Shown here one piece after another: positions 7,684 to 15,800 of a stretch of DNA of 18,585 nucleotides. Within the stretch, counting starts at the first letter, position 1; every line of letters begins with the position of its first letter. A program made the translations under genes and the position numbers. Source of the stretch: Microscillaceae bacterium (GTDB lineage Bacteria; Bacteroidota; Bacteroidia; Cytophagales; Microscillaceae); assembly GCA_003483885.1 (NCBI GenBank), contig DMXI01000616.1, positions 1 to 18,585 on the forward strand, given 5' to 3'. Under the pieces are notes generated by a model that saw nothing but the letters and a program-made list of their open reading frames with translations, was not told the origin of the DNA and searched no databases.

Positions 7684-8673
7684 ATGGATAGCAAGTTAAA
7701 GAGATTAGAAGCGATTTCGGAGAAGTACAGTAAGTATTTGTCAGGTTATGAAGCCTTGACAGAAAATGAGCGAAAAGAATTAAAAGATGCGTTACTAAAT
7801 GGAACTAAAACATTGCCTGAGTGGCAAAAACAATTAGAAACCTATGCTACTTTGGGCGAAAATCAACCCAAAACCATTACCCTCCACAAAGATTCGTCAT
7901 TGTCAGCTGGCTGTTTAGTGCTGGTTTTTGTAATTATCATGTGTTTTGTTTTTGGGATCAGCCTGAGCATGATTGGTTTTTTTAAAAGAAATAGTGAATT
8001 GTTAGGGCAAGTAATAGTAGGGGGTGCCTTGGTATCCATTATCCCTTTTGTATTGAGCAATTATTTCAAAAAGCATGTGAGAAATAAAAAGCTGCATAAG
8101 ACTTTGGCAAAGCAACAAAAAGAAATAAATGGGGCAGTGAAAATCCCAAGCCAGGAATTCACTGATTTTTTGATGCCGCTCTTACACTGCTTTAGCGAAG
8201 AAATACCCACAGATGCATCGGTTGAAATGCAGGTTGATTTTAGGGATAAAAAAAGTGCAGCCTTTGCTTACACGCCTGAAAATCCAGTAGTTGATTGGAA
8301 ATATTATCAGGTACCCTGGCTTCATCTAAAAACGGTATTAGTGAATGGGGCTACGATGGACTTGAACGTAATCTATTTGGTACGATATCGACGATATTCT
8401 AAGAAAAGCCGCAGTGGTAAATGGAAAGCCAAAGAAAAAAACAAAGTAAAAGTCGTGTATGAAATGACCCTGAGTTTTCCTAAAAAACGTTACCAGTTAA
8501 GCGAGCTTGAAAGTAATACAGAGGGAGCAAGAATCAAGGAAAATGAGAAAAAAATCGTAGTCAAAAACAAAGCCTTCAGGAGAAGCTCAGTCTTAGATAC
8601 TATGCCTGAATTATCTCAAATTTTGTTGTTAGCCAAGGCTGCCTACGTGCAGGTTAAACCCAATAAGGCATAA
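7684..8673 (+). CDS. Hypothetical two-TM membrane protein, paralog 3 of a tandem triplet
   Basis: The 329-residue product has the same architecture as its two upstream neighbours. The N-terminal helical segment KYSKYLSGYEALTENERKE runs into NGTKTLPEW (39-47), the best-preserved form of the shared G...P.EW signature. Two TM helices lie at about 75-99 and 107-126. The cytoplasmic part has FTDFLMPLLHCFSEEIP (159-175), VLVNGATMDLNVIYLVRYRR (218-237), a Lys-rich linker (239-255), then VVYEMTLSFPKKRYQL (257-272) and a final helix ending AAYVQVKP. It is closest to paralog 2, since both carry the VYE(V/M).L.FP...(F/Y)QL segment. No catalytic motif (Walker, His-Asp, Cys-His, nuclease) is visible. A structural, scaffolding or sensing role is as likely as an enzymatic one. 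Confidence 0.87.
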   Translation: MDSKLKRLEAISEKYSKYLSGYEALTENERKELKDALLNGTKTLPEWQKQLETYATLGENQPKTITLHKDSSLSAGCLVLVFVIIMCFVFGISLSMIGFFKRNSELLGQVIVGGALVSIIPFVLSNYFKKHVRNKKLHKTLAKQQKEINGAVKIPSQEFTDFLMPLLHCFSEEIPTDASVEMQVDFRDKKSAAFAYTPENPVVDWKYYQVPWLHLKTVLVNGATMDLNVIYLVRYRRYSKKSRSGKWKAKEKNKVKVVYEMTLSFPKKRYQLSELESNTEGARIKENEKKIVVKNKAFRRSSVLDTMPELSQILLLAKAAYVQVKPNKA

Positions 8674-8872
8674 TGGTTTGTGTGTCAGTGTATTGCGCTT
8701 TATTTTTTCACGCTTACTATATCTTTAATTCAACCCTGACTTTAAATTATACAAAACTTTTTAAGCGTTTTTCACGTATTAATAGATGGGTTATATTAGC
8801 TATAAGCCCTCTTAACTATCAAGATTTACTAGACTATATTCAACCTTAACGATTTAAAAACCGCTAGCTTTT

Positions 8873-9088
8873 ATGCTTAAGTACACCAAATTCATTCTTA
8901 AAAAAATGAGCTTTGATCGGGTGTTATTCGAGAAAGAGCTCAGGAAAGCCATTGGTCTTTTATCAGCTATTGAAGTGTTAGAATTACGTGTGTGGTGTGA
9001 AGCCCAGTTTGGCGAAGATTTTCAGGGAATTATTGCATTGACTTTTGCTGATCAGCATTATCAATGCGAAACCGAATTAACTGAATAG
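8873..9088 (+). CDS. Small hypothetical protein
   Basis: The frame encodes 71 residues from the ATG at 8873, or 60 from the ATG at 8906 (MSFDRVLFEKELRKAI), which I find as likely. The sequence is mainly helical and amphipathic in the middle (FEKELRKAIGLLSAIEVLELRVWCEAQFG), acidic overall, with no signal peptide or TM helix and two cysteines. I recognise no family. Support for a real gene: it ends just 31 nt before a strong intrinsic terminator in the correct orientation, and no competing frame covers the region. It is 199 bp after paralog 3. That gap contains TTTG-N20-TATTTTTT (8677-8708), a near match to the Bacteroidota promoter, so it may be expressed separately or by read-through. Confidence 0.55.
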   Translation: MLKYTKFILKKMSFDRVLFEKELRKAIGLLSAIEVLELRVWCEAQFGEDFQGIIALTFADQHYQCETELTE

Positions 9089-9119
9089 CATTCAATACTA
9101 TTTGTAAAATTTTAGACCT

Positions 9120-9145
9120 AAGCCAGGATTTTCCTGGCTTTTGCT
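9120..9145 (+). terminator. Intrinsic terminator
   Basis: AAGCCAGGA (9120-9128), a TTT loop and TCCTGGCTT (9132-9140) form a perfect 9-bp stem, followed by a T-rich tract reading TTGCTTTTT. It would end transcription of the small gene and of anything reading through from the paralog cluster, before the next phosphatase gene. Confidence 0.85.
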
Positions 9146-9240
9146 TTTTACCCAATTCCTACCCTTTTTCTGTTATTTCTTTATACCTGAATGAGCTATT
9201 AAGCTTGAAGGCGAGACAAGTCCTATAAATAAATTGCTTT

Positions 9241-9274
9241 TTGGGAACAGAAATTGAGTTGTTTTATGTTTTTG
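9241..9274 (+). promoter_or_regulatory. Candidate promoter for the phosphatase gene at 9329
   Basis: A TTG (9241-9243, within TTTTTG) is followed after 21 bp by TATGTTTT (9265-9272), a 7/8 match to TAnnTTTG. The spacing is within the 17-23 bp reported for Bacteroidota promoters. The start would fall near 9280, giving a leader of about 50 nt. It lies just after the terminator, as expected for a new transcription unit. Confidence 0.35.
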
Positions 9275-9328
9275 AATCAAGAGAAAAACTGTAATAGTTA
9301 AAACCCAGAAAAGACAAATAACACTTCA

Positions 9329-10855
9329 ATGAAGCAAAAGCTCATCAGTTTTTGGAAATTTATATCTCACCAGGGAGTAACCAAAACAATGGACGAACTG
9401 GCCAAAAATCGGGTGATTTTGACCAACCGCTTGGGTACCATCATTGGCTTGTTGTTTTTACCTGTCATTATCTTCGATGCCGAAGTAGTCCTTAAGCTTT
9501 CTGTCACCACTTATGTATTAGAAGTGCTCATTTTGAGTGCTTGTTTTTTGGTGCCAGTCATTAGTGGATTTGGCTGGACTGAATTTAGTAAGTTTTTTGT
9601 GCTCCTTGTCTTACTTACTGCGGTATCGGTATTAGGTGGAATGGCCTCTGATCTTACACCCGCTAATATTGCTGCCAACCGTCTGGTGGTATTTACCCTC
9701 ATTTCTTTTCCTTTTTTATTGTTTGAAAACCGCCAAAGAAGTGCGATTGTCGGAAGCGTACTATTGGTCGTAATTACCTTCTTTTTGATCGATCCTATTT
9801 TTCATGAGCTTTCGCTCAATTTGCCTATTGACAAAAAAATGAAAGGGTTGAATAACAACTACTTTACCCCTATGTTTTGCATTGCGGTATTGATATTCAT
9901 TCTAATGGGGAGCAAACAATTAGACGTAGGTACAGTACTCAGTTTATTGAAAGAAGCAAGAGCCAAAAACGATGTATTGCAGCAGCAACAAGTTCAGCTA
10001 AAAGAGTTCAACGAAAACCTGGAAAATCTGGTAGATAACAGAACCTGCGAACTACAAACCAAAACGGTAGAGTTGGAGCAGGCTTACAATCAAATTACCG
10101 ACAGCGTATATTATGCCAAGCGCATCCAGCAAGCAGTTTTGACTGATCCTCCTGACCTGATCCGTAACTTTCAAGAAGCATTTGTGTTTTTTAAGCCCAA
10201 AGACATCGTTTCAGGAGATTTTTATTGGTTTGCCGAAACCTCAGGAGCTAATAAACAACTTGTATTGGTAGTAGCTGATTGTACTGGACATGGAGTGCCA
10301 GGGGCCTTTATGACGATCATGGCCAACGATTTTTTGAACGAAATTATCAATAGCCAGCAAATCACTGCGCCCGACCGCATTTTATACGAATTGGATCAAA
10401 AGCTCATAGACACACTGCGCAAACAATCGCCAGATAGTGATGTAAATGATGGACTGGATATTGCCATTGTGATGCTAGATGAAGCCAAAAAGCGACTTTG
10501 TTTTGCAGGAGCCAAAAATCCCTTGTATTACGTGCGTAATGGTGAAGTGAAACAATTACCTGGCTCTAAATTCCCTATTGGGGGAAGCACCCAATATTCC
10601 TACAAGTTTTTTGAATTGCAAGAACTTATGATAGAGCCTGGAGATGTTTTTTATCTGGCTTCAGATGGTTTTCAGGATCAATTTGGAGGCGATTTAGGTA
10701 AGAAGTTTCTCAAAAGTCGATTTAGAGGCTTGTTACAAGACATCAGCCATTTGCCTATGCCCACTCAAGAACAGCAATTGAACTCCACATTGGAACAATG
10801 GCAAGGTATTGAGTCCCAAACCGATGACATCCTGGTGGTGGGTTTTAGGGTATAA
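9329..10855 (+). CDS. Membrane-anchored SpoIIE-family serine phosphatase
   Basis: The 508-residue protein begins with a cytoplasmic stretch of about 30 residues, then about six TM helices (roughly 34-50, 58-80, 87-104, 116-133, 138-155, 180-195). A glutamine-rich coiled-coil (about 205-252) and the linker helix TDSVYYAKRIQQAVL (257-271) lead to a full SpoIIE/PP2C domain (about 283-508). Motifs are intact: SGDFYWF (295-301), DCTGHGVPGAF (317-327), SDGFQDQFGG (445-454) and TDDILVVG (498-505). Its catalytic domain is very similar to those of the two phosphatases at the left of the window, while the TM modules differ, so it is a module-swapped paralog. Expected role: dephosphorylation of a Ser/Thr phosphoprotein such as a STAS-type antagonist in response to a membrane signal. 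A TPR protein gene follows 145 bp downstream. Confidence 0.93.
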   Translation: MKQKLISFWKFISHQGVTKTMDELAKNRVILTNRLGTIIGLLFLPVIIFDAEVVLKLSVTTYVLEVLILSACFLVPVISGFGWTEFSKFFVLLVLLTAVSVLGGMASDLTPANIAANRLVVFTLISFPFLLFENRQRSAIVGSVLLVVITFFLIDPIFHELSLNLPIDKKMKGLNNNYFTPMFCIAVLIFILMGSKQLDVGTVLSLLKEARAKNDVLQQQQVQLKEFNENLENLVDNRTCELQTKTVELEQAYNQITDSVYYAKRIQQAVLTDPPDLIRNFQEAFVFFKPKDIVSGDFYWFAETSGANKQLVLVVADCTGHGVPGAFMTIMANDFLNEIINSQQITAPDRILYELDQKLIDTLRKQSPDSDVNDGLDIAIVMLDEAKKRLCFAGAKNPLYYVRNGEVKQLPGSKFPIGGSTQYSYKFFELQELMIEPGDVFYLASDGFQDQFGGDLGKKFLKSRFRGLLQDISHLPMPTQEQQLNSTLEQWQGIESQTDDILVVGFRV

Positions 10856-11000
10856 GATTGTGTCTTGAAAAAGTGCAATTTTATTTTTTTATTCTATATC
10901 TTACATCTTCTTGATTATTTTTATGGCTCAATATTTGGAATTGGCTTTTTTTTTGCCTCATGAAATGCAAAAAATACACAATGGCAAATTCAATAATTGA

Positions 11001-12209
11001 ATGAAAAAAATACTATTTGTTCTCACAATATTCACACTAACAATTAATGCCACCAAAGGACAGAACACTGCTAAAATTGATAGCTTACTTAAAACTTTAC
11101 CAAAAGTATCGGATTCAGCAAAAGTTGATGTACTCAATGGATTGGCCAGTGAATACCTCTTGTTTCAGGTAACAGAGCAAACTAAACAAGCAGAGGATTA
11201 TACGAATCAGGCTTTGGAATTGTCTCGTTCGCTGAGTTATTCTAAAGGACTGGCTACTGGACTCAAGGTTTTAGGGATTATCTTGATGCGTCAAAAGAAT
11301 TATCAAGTTGCATTAAGAAACCTATACCAGGCTCTGGCATTGGTAGAAGAGCTCAATTCTGATATAGAATTAGCCATTTGCTTCCAATTGATTGGAGATT
11401 GTTATAAAGGTAAGAAAGATATTAAGACAGCTATTAATCACTATATCAGGGCATTCGAGGTATATGAGAAGCACGATGATCACAAAAAAGTGGTTACGGT
11501 GTTAAACGATTTGGCCAGATTGTTCATAGAAGTTGAACAAAGTCAATCGGCTCTAGACTACGCCTTATTAAGTTTAGATAGGGCTGAAATGGCTAATTTA
11601 AGAAAAGATAGGAGAGACACTTATGGTATATTGGCCAGGATATACAAAATCAGACAAGAATATAGTGATGCGTTCAACTACCAGGAGAAATACACTAGCC
11701 TAAAGGATAGTATTTCCAAGGAAGAAAGTTTAGCTAATATTGCAAAACTAGAAAAAAACTATAGAACAGAAGAACAAGCACGCCGAGCCAAAGAACGCCA
11801 AGAACAGCGGAATAACCTTCAATATTTAGGGATTTCAGCTTTTTTCATCTTATTGTTTGGAGGGTTATTTTTCGTGGGAGATGTAGCCATTCCTCCTCAC
11901 GTGATGCGACGCATGATTTTTATAGCGTTATTTCTTACATTCCAGTTTTTATTATTATTACTCAATCCCATTTTACAGGAATACGCTGGCGGGGTAGCCT
12001 TGCTTCGGTTGCTTATGAATGGATTCTTTGCCTTGGGTTTTGTGTTCTTAATCAGGTATTTAGAAAAAAGAATCAACATGCGCCTGGAAAAACGTATTCG
12101 TCGTAGGATAAAGAAAAGAGTGCAAAAGAAAATTAAAAATGTAGACACACCAGAAGATAATACCAAGTCTACCAACAAAGGAATGCAAAGCGAAATAGCG
12201 GCTTCTTAA
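11001..12209 (+). CDS. TPR-repeat membrane protein with C-terminal TM segments and basic tail
   Basis: The first 20 residues form a signal peptide (MKKILFVLTIFTLTINATKG). Tandem TPR-like helical hairpins follow from about 40 to 235, for example GLKVLGIILMRQKNYQVALR (87-106) and CFQLIGDCYKGKKDIKTAIN (127-146). A charged coiled-coil (240-270) leads to a TM helix (about 274-293) and two or three more (about 303-322, 331-351). The protein ends in a strongly basic segment RLEKRIRRRIKKRVQKKIKN (361-380) and a polar tail. In Bacteroidota this layout of signal peptide, TPRs, coiled-coil and TM normally precedes a histidine kinase, LytTR, LuxR-type or SpoIIE output; none is present here. It may therefore work through a partner, possibly the phosphatase encoded just upstream on the same strand. 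That link is inference from adjacency. No stop or frameshift suggests a decayed effector. Confidence 0.85.
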   Translation: MKKILFVLTIFTLTINATKGQNTAKIDSLLKTLPKVSDSAKVDVLNGLASEYLLFQVTEQTKQAEDYTNQALELSRSLSYSKGLATGLKVLGIILMRQKNYQVALRNLYQALALVEELNSDIELAICFQLIGDCYKGKKDIKTAINHYIRAFEVYEKHDDHKKVVTVLNDLARLFIEVEQSQSALDYALLSLDRAEMANLRKDRRDTYGILARIYKIRQEYSDAFNYQEKYTSLKDSISKEESLANIAKLEKNYRTEEQARRAKERQEQRNNLQYLGISAFFILLFGGLFFVGDVAIPPHVMRRMIFIALFLTFQFLLLLLNPILQEYAGGVALLRLLMNGFFALGFVFLIRYLEKRINMRLEKRIRRRIKKRVQKKIKNVDTPEDNTKSTNKGMQSEIAAS

Positions 12210-12233
12210 AGCCTGGAGCTTATAGATAAAAGT

Positions 12234-12268
12234 AAAGCGAGATAACAAACTTTGTTACCTCGCTTTTT
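12234..12268. terminator. Bidirectional intrinsic terminator between convergent genes
   Basis: AAAGCGAG (12234-12241) pairs with CTCGCTTT (12259-12266); after one mismatch the stem continues with TAACA/TGTTA around a 5-nt loop (12248-12252). On the plus strand a T run follows (12264-12268). On the minus strand the stem is followed by TTTACTTTT. It sits between the TPR gene and the convergent STAS-like gene and can serve both. Confidence 0.85.
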
Positions 12269-12300
12269 ATATAGATAATCAGGAAATTGTGCTCAAAACA

Positions 12301-12750
12301 TTAAGACGCTTTTAATCTCGTGTGTAGTGAGTTTTGGCCATGGGCCTTATTTATAAACCAGCTATGTGCCTGGCTCTCCTGCTCGAAAAAGCGAATATTA
12401 GAATCCCTTACCTTAGAATTATTCCGAATCAATTCCATCGATATTTGTGTGTCCTGATCTTTACTTTTGATCAAGGCAATTTTATTGACAGATAGTGGGT
12501 ATAATTGCGTAAGAAAATGATTAACCACCCAACTGCGACTATCATGATCAAGTGAATATTTAAAATCACTAAAATTAATAAGTAGTCTTGAGGGGTTATA
12601 GGTATACATCACATCCAATGCCGCAGTTAAATTACCAAAAAAGTGTAATTGATTTTTATGGGCATTGAATTTCCAAGTTTGGGTCACCAATCTTTCAACT
12701 GGGTGGTAGCAAATCTGGGTAAATCGGTTATTGTTAAGTATTTTTGTCAT
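12301..12750 (-). CDS. SpoIIAA-like / STAS-SEC14 domain protein (tentative)
   Basis: The 149-residue soluble protein has no signal peptide or TM helix. Its pattern matches what I know of small Bacteroidota SpoIIAA-like (STAS/SEC14) proteins: an N-terminal beta-hairpin (ERLVTQTWKF, 19-28), a helix, a core strand PSRLLINFSDFKYSL (53-67), an exposed helix with SRSWVVNHFLTQLYP (71-85), a second core strand NKIALIKSKD (89-98) and a C-terminal RFFEQESQAHSWFIN (120-134). In STAS anti-sigma-factor antagonists a Ser/Thr after the second core strand is phosphorylated and then dephosphorylated by SpoIIE/RsbU enzymes. Ser61 and Ser66 lie near that place, but I cannot identify the phosphosite. With three such phosphatases in this window, a role as substrate or partner is attractive but inferred. 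It is alone on its strand, between two terminatable units, with its own promoter-like element. Confidence 0.65.
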   Translation of the reverse strand: MTKILNNNRFTQICYHPVERLVTQTWKFNAHKNQLHFFGNLTAALDVMYTYNPSRLLINFSDFKYSLDHDSRSWVVNHFLTQLYPLSVNKIALIKSKDQDTQISMELIRNNSKVRDSNIRFFEQESQAHSWFINKAHGQNSLHTRLKAS

Positions 12751-12773
12751 TTTGATCTTCTGTCTTGTTAATA

Positions 12774-12805
12774 CAAAAATAACTCAACCAACGGGTGCTA
12801 TTCAA
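12774..12805 (-). promoter_or_regulatory. Candidate Bacteroidota promoter for the STAS-like gene
   Basis: On the minus strand TTG (12805-12803), 21 bp, then TATTTTTG (12781-12774) match TTG-N17-23-TAnnTTTG exactly. The predicted start near 12768 leaves a leader of under 20 nt before the ATG at 12750. This is the best promoter match in the window. Confidence 0.5.
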
Positions 12806-12865
12806 TAGTTGATGTACTCAATTCATTTCTTAACTGTGGGTGGATATACTTATGGGGCACTTGCT

Positions 12866-15800
12866 TTAACCTCCACCTAATAATTTGATTACCTCTACCA
12901 GTCCAAAATCAATCGCTAGCCCGAAAATGATTCCAAACCCAAATCCATATCCAATCAAATATTTGAAATATTTGCCTGCAAAACCATAAAATAGTTTTTC
13001 TAGCTCTTGAGGGTGCATATTTTCGATTTCAGTGATTACAATCTGTTTAAAGTTAACCGAATGTATAAGTTCAGTAATATTTTCTTCAAGCGAAGCAAAA
13101 ATACCTTTAGTAAGCGTTTTTATGAGGTATTCTTTAGTTGCAGTAGAAATACCTTGGCTAATTTTACCTAAGTTTTGGGCTATAAAACTCTCCAACTCCT
13201 GAATAATCACTTCTTTGTTATTGCTATCGTGTAGCAATTGGTGCAGCGCTTTGGTTACATCATCCTTAAATACCTTCAGGTCTAGCATGTCGCCCAAGGT
13301 TTTGGTTTTGGCCCTTGCTACCATCTTTTCTACCAAAATACCCTGATGATTTTGAAAACTGGGCGAATTGATCAGGAAACGAGAGGTTTTCTCAATAAAC
13401 TCATCAAATACTTCAGAGTCCATATTTTCCAGCAAAGTATTGAGACGCACCGGAAACAAGCGGCGGCGAATAATTTGCCCCAAGAGTGTAGAAACCGGAC
13501 CCGCAATTTCGTGGATGTTTTGAGGGTTTTTGAGTTGCATTTTCACAAAGCTCAATACCATGTTTAACTCAGGTTGAATGACCGATTGCGTGTAATTGAC
13601 CAATTGAGAGGCATCTGAGTTAAGAAATTGCTGAACGGGAATTTTAAAAATGCGTTCGTCCAAGATCACATCTATAAGCTGCCTGATCTTAAACATCAAC
13701 AAAGAGTCGTTGAGTACCGTATCTACCCTTTGTTTGAGGTTTTCGGTATGTAGTGCTACATTGTGCTGGATTTGATTAATCTTAATTGCCCCCAATTCTA
13801 CCACCTCATCGTGAATGATTTCCCGAATACTATCAAATTCGTTTTCGAAGAAATTGGGAATACCTTCCTCAATCAAACTAGTAGCAGAACCTTTGATAGA
13901 ACTTTTATAGGTCCAAGCGAGGGAGTTTTGGCTAGCAGCATCGTTGTATACCCTCTCTGCAATATCTTCCTTGTTTTCTTTGAGCCAGTCAAGGCCGACT
14001 TTGATAATTTGCTGTAAAATGCCTGTCAGGTTGTTTTCCAGCAACTGAATTAATTTACCACCCAACAAATCTTTGATCTGTACTTCGTCGTGAAACTCTT
14101 CTTCTATACGCTTATTGATCAGATCAAATACCCAATCTTTCAGTTTTGGGCTTTGGATTTTCTTTTGTAAGAAGTCAAATAATTGATCCTTGAGCTTTAA
14201 TCTTTGTTCGGGTTTGAGCAAACCATTGATATCTTTAGCAAGAATATCATCCAGTCGGTTGCCCAACTGCGGTAAGTTTGCCAAAGCCAATACTTTGTCG
14301 GTTGTAAGCTGATCGCCTACTTTAAGAATTTGCTTTTCGAGGGTTTGTTGTAAAAACTTCTCTAGATTTTGCTGAATACCAGCAGGCAAAACTTCATCCA
14401 GGGCAGGATTACTGATTCTAGTTTTATCTAAACGACGCTCAATAAGGGTCTCCAAAGAATGGCGAAAACTATCACGGTTCAAGTATTGAATCAGGCGATC
14501 TTCAATGCCAGTAGTATCCAGTTCAACCAACGACCAGTCTTTGTATTGACCAATCACCCCGCGGATACCTTGAGCAATGAGTTGCTCTTGCTCCAAGAGA
14601 TAATCATACAAGTTACCTCCCAATTGTTGAGCAATCAGGTTTTCATTGTTTTGGATTACACGATCCAAAAACGCGTAACGATTTTTGCCTAGCATTGCCA
14701 GAAACTGGCGCTCGATTCTGTCTTGGTTTTTAGAAAAACTCCCCTTGAGCGAATCTTGGTTCAATAAATTATCGCCAATAAAACGTCCCATGCTTTGAGC
14801 AAAACGAGCTTTATTTTTGGCTACTACTCCTGGGGTAAAAGGCAAACGGCGCTTGATTAATGGAATCTTCACTGGCTTATAAGGCCTAAATATCATCTTG
14901 ATGGCGAGCCAGTTGGTTCCCCATCCGGTAGCGCCATAAGCCGCAGCGGGCACGGCTACTTTAGCAGCTGACTGCGAGAAAGTAGGTAGAAAATTCAGAA
15001 AACCTCCGGTGACAGCTCCAAGCAAAGCTCCAAAGTAACTAATTGGCTTAAGTTCTCTTCCCAACGCCTTGTAAATCATTCCTTTAAGTTCATTATCTGG
15101 GAGTTGAGCCAAATTGTGCTTGACCAAGTCTTCAACTCTACCCTCCATAAGCTCGCTAAGATTGGTGGTGAGGTAGGTTTGTAAAAATTGCGATACTTGT
15201 TGATCCAGGGCATTGATATTCTTGAGTTGCTTTACATAATGCTGAAACTCCACTGATTTTATAGAGGTAAACTGTTGTTTTAGTTGCCCATCAATAAGCG
15301 CTAACATCCATTGGTGCAATTGTTTGTTTTGCTCTACCCTTACCAGTGCATCCAGCGAGCGTTCTTCGGCATAATTGACAATGGCTTCGTGAATTACTTT
15401 TTGGAGTTGTGGTTGGCTTTTCTCTAAGAGTTGAATGAGTAATTCTCTGATATCTTTAGTATGCTTACTCAAACTGTCAGCTTTGATAATCTCATCCAAA
15501 GGCCTTCCGGCAAACTTATGTACTTGAGCGGCAATATTATTTTGAACAAACAGGCTGGATTTTTCACTATAGAGCCATTGCTCCTTGATATTTTTATCCA
15601 ATACATTTTGAATAAGCTTTTCCAGATTGGTTTGAATGTCCTGCTCACTGATAAAAGTATTGATCTTGCGGCCAAATATTTCTTCCAAACTATCGGCTTT
15701 TAAATTGCGAATGAGCTTGAGCAAGTTTTCCTGAATTAGTGGTACTATAGTATCCATCACCTTTTCTTGATTGAGGCTCTGGATAATATCACCAATGGTG

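Noticed and set aside
5377..8673. Treating the paralog triplet as an anti-phage defence or secretion operon.
   Set aside because: No nuclease, NTPase, protease, toxin or secretion motif is visible in any of the three proteins, so a functional label would be invented.
8677..8708. TTTG-N20-TATTTTTT as a promoter for the small gene at 8873.
   Set aside because: The last consensus base is wrong and it would leave a leader of about 160 nt; it is mentioned with the gene but not listed as a feature.
11897..12178. Antisense open frames opposite the TM and basic region of the TPR protein.
   Set aside because: They are shadows created by the Lys/Arg-rich and hydrophobic codons of the sense gene.
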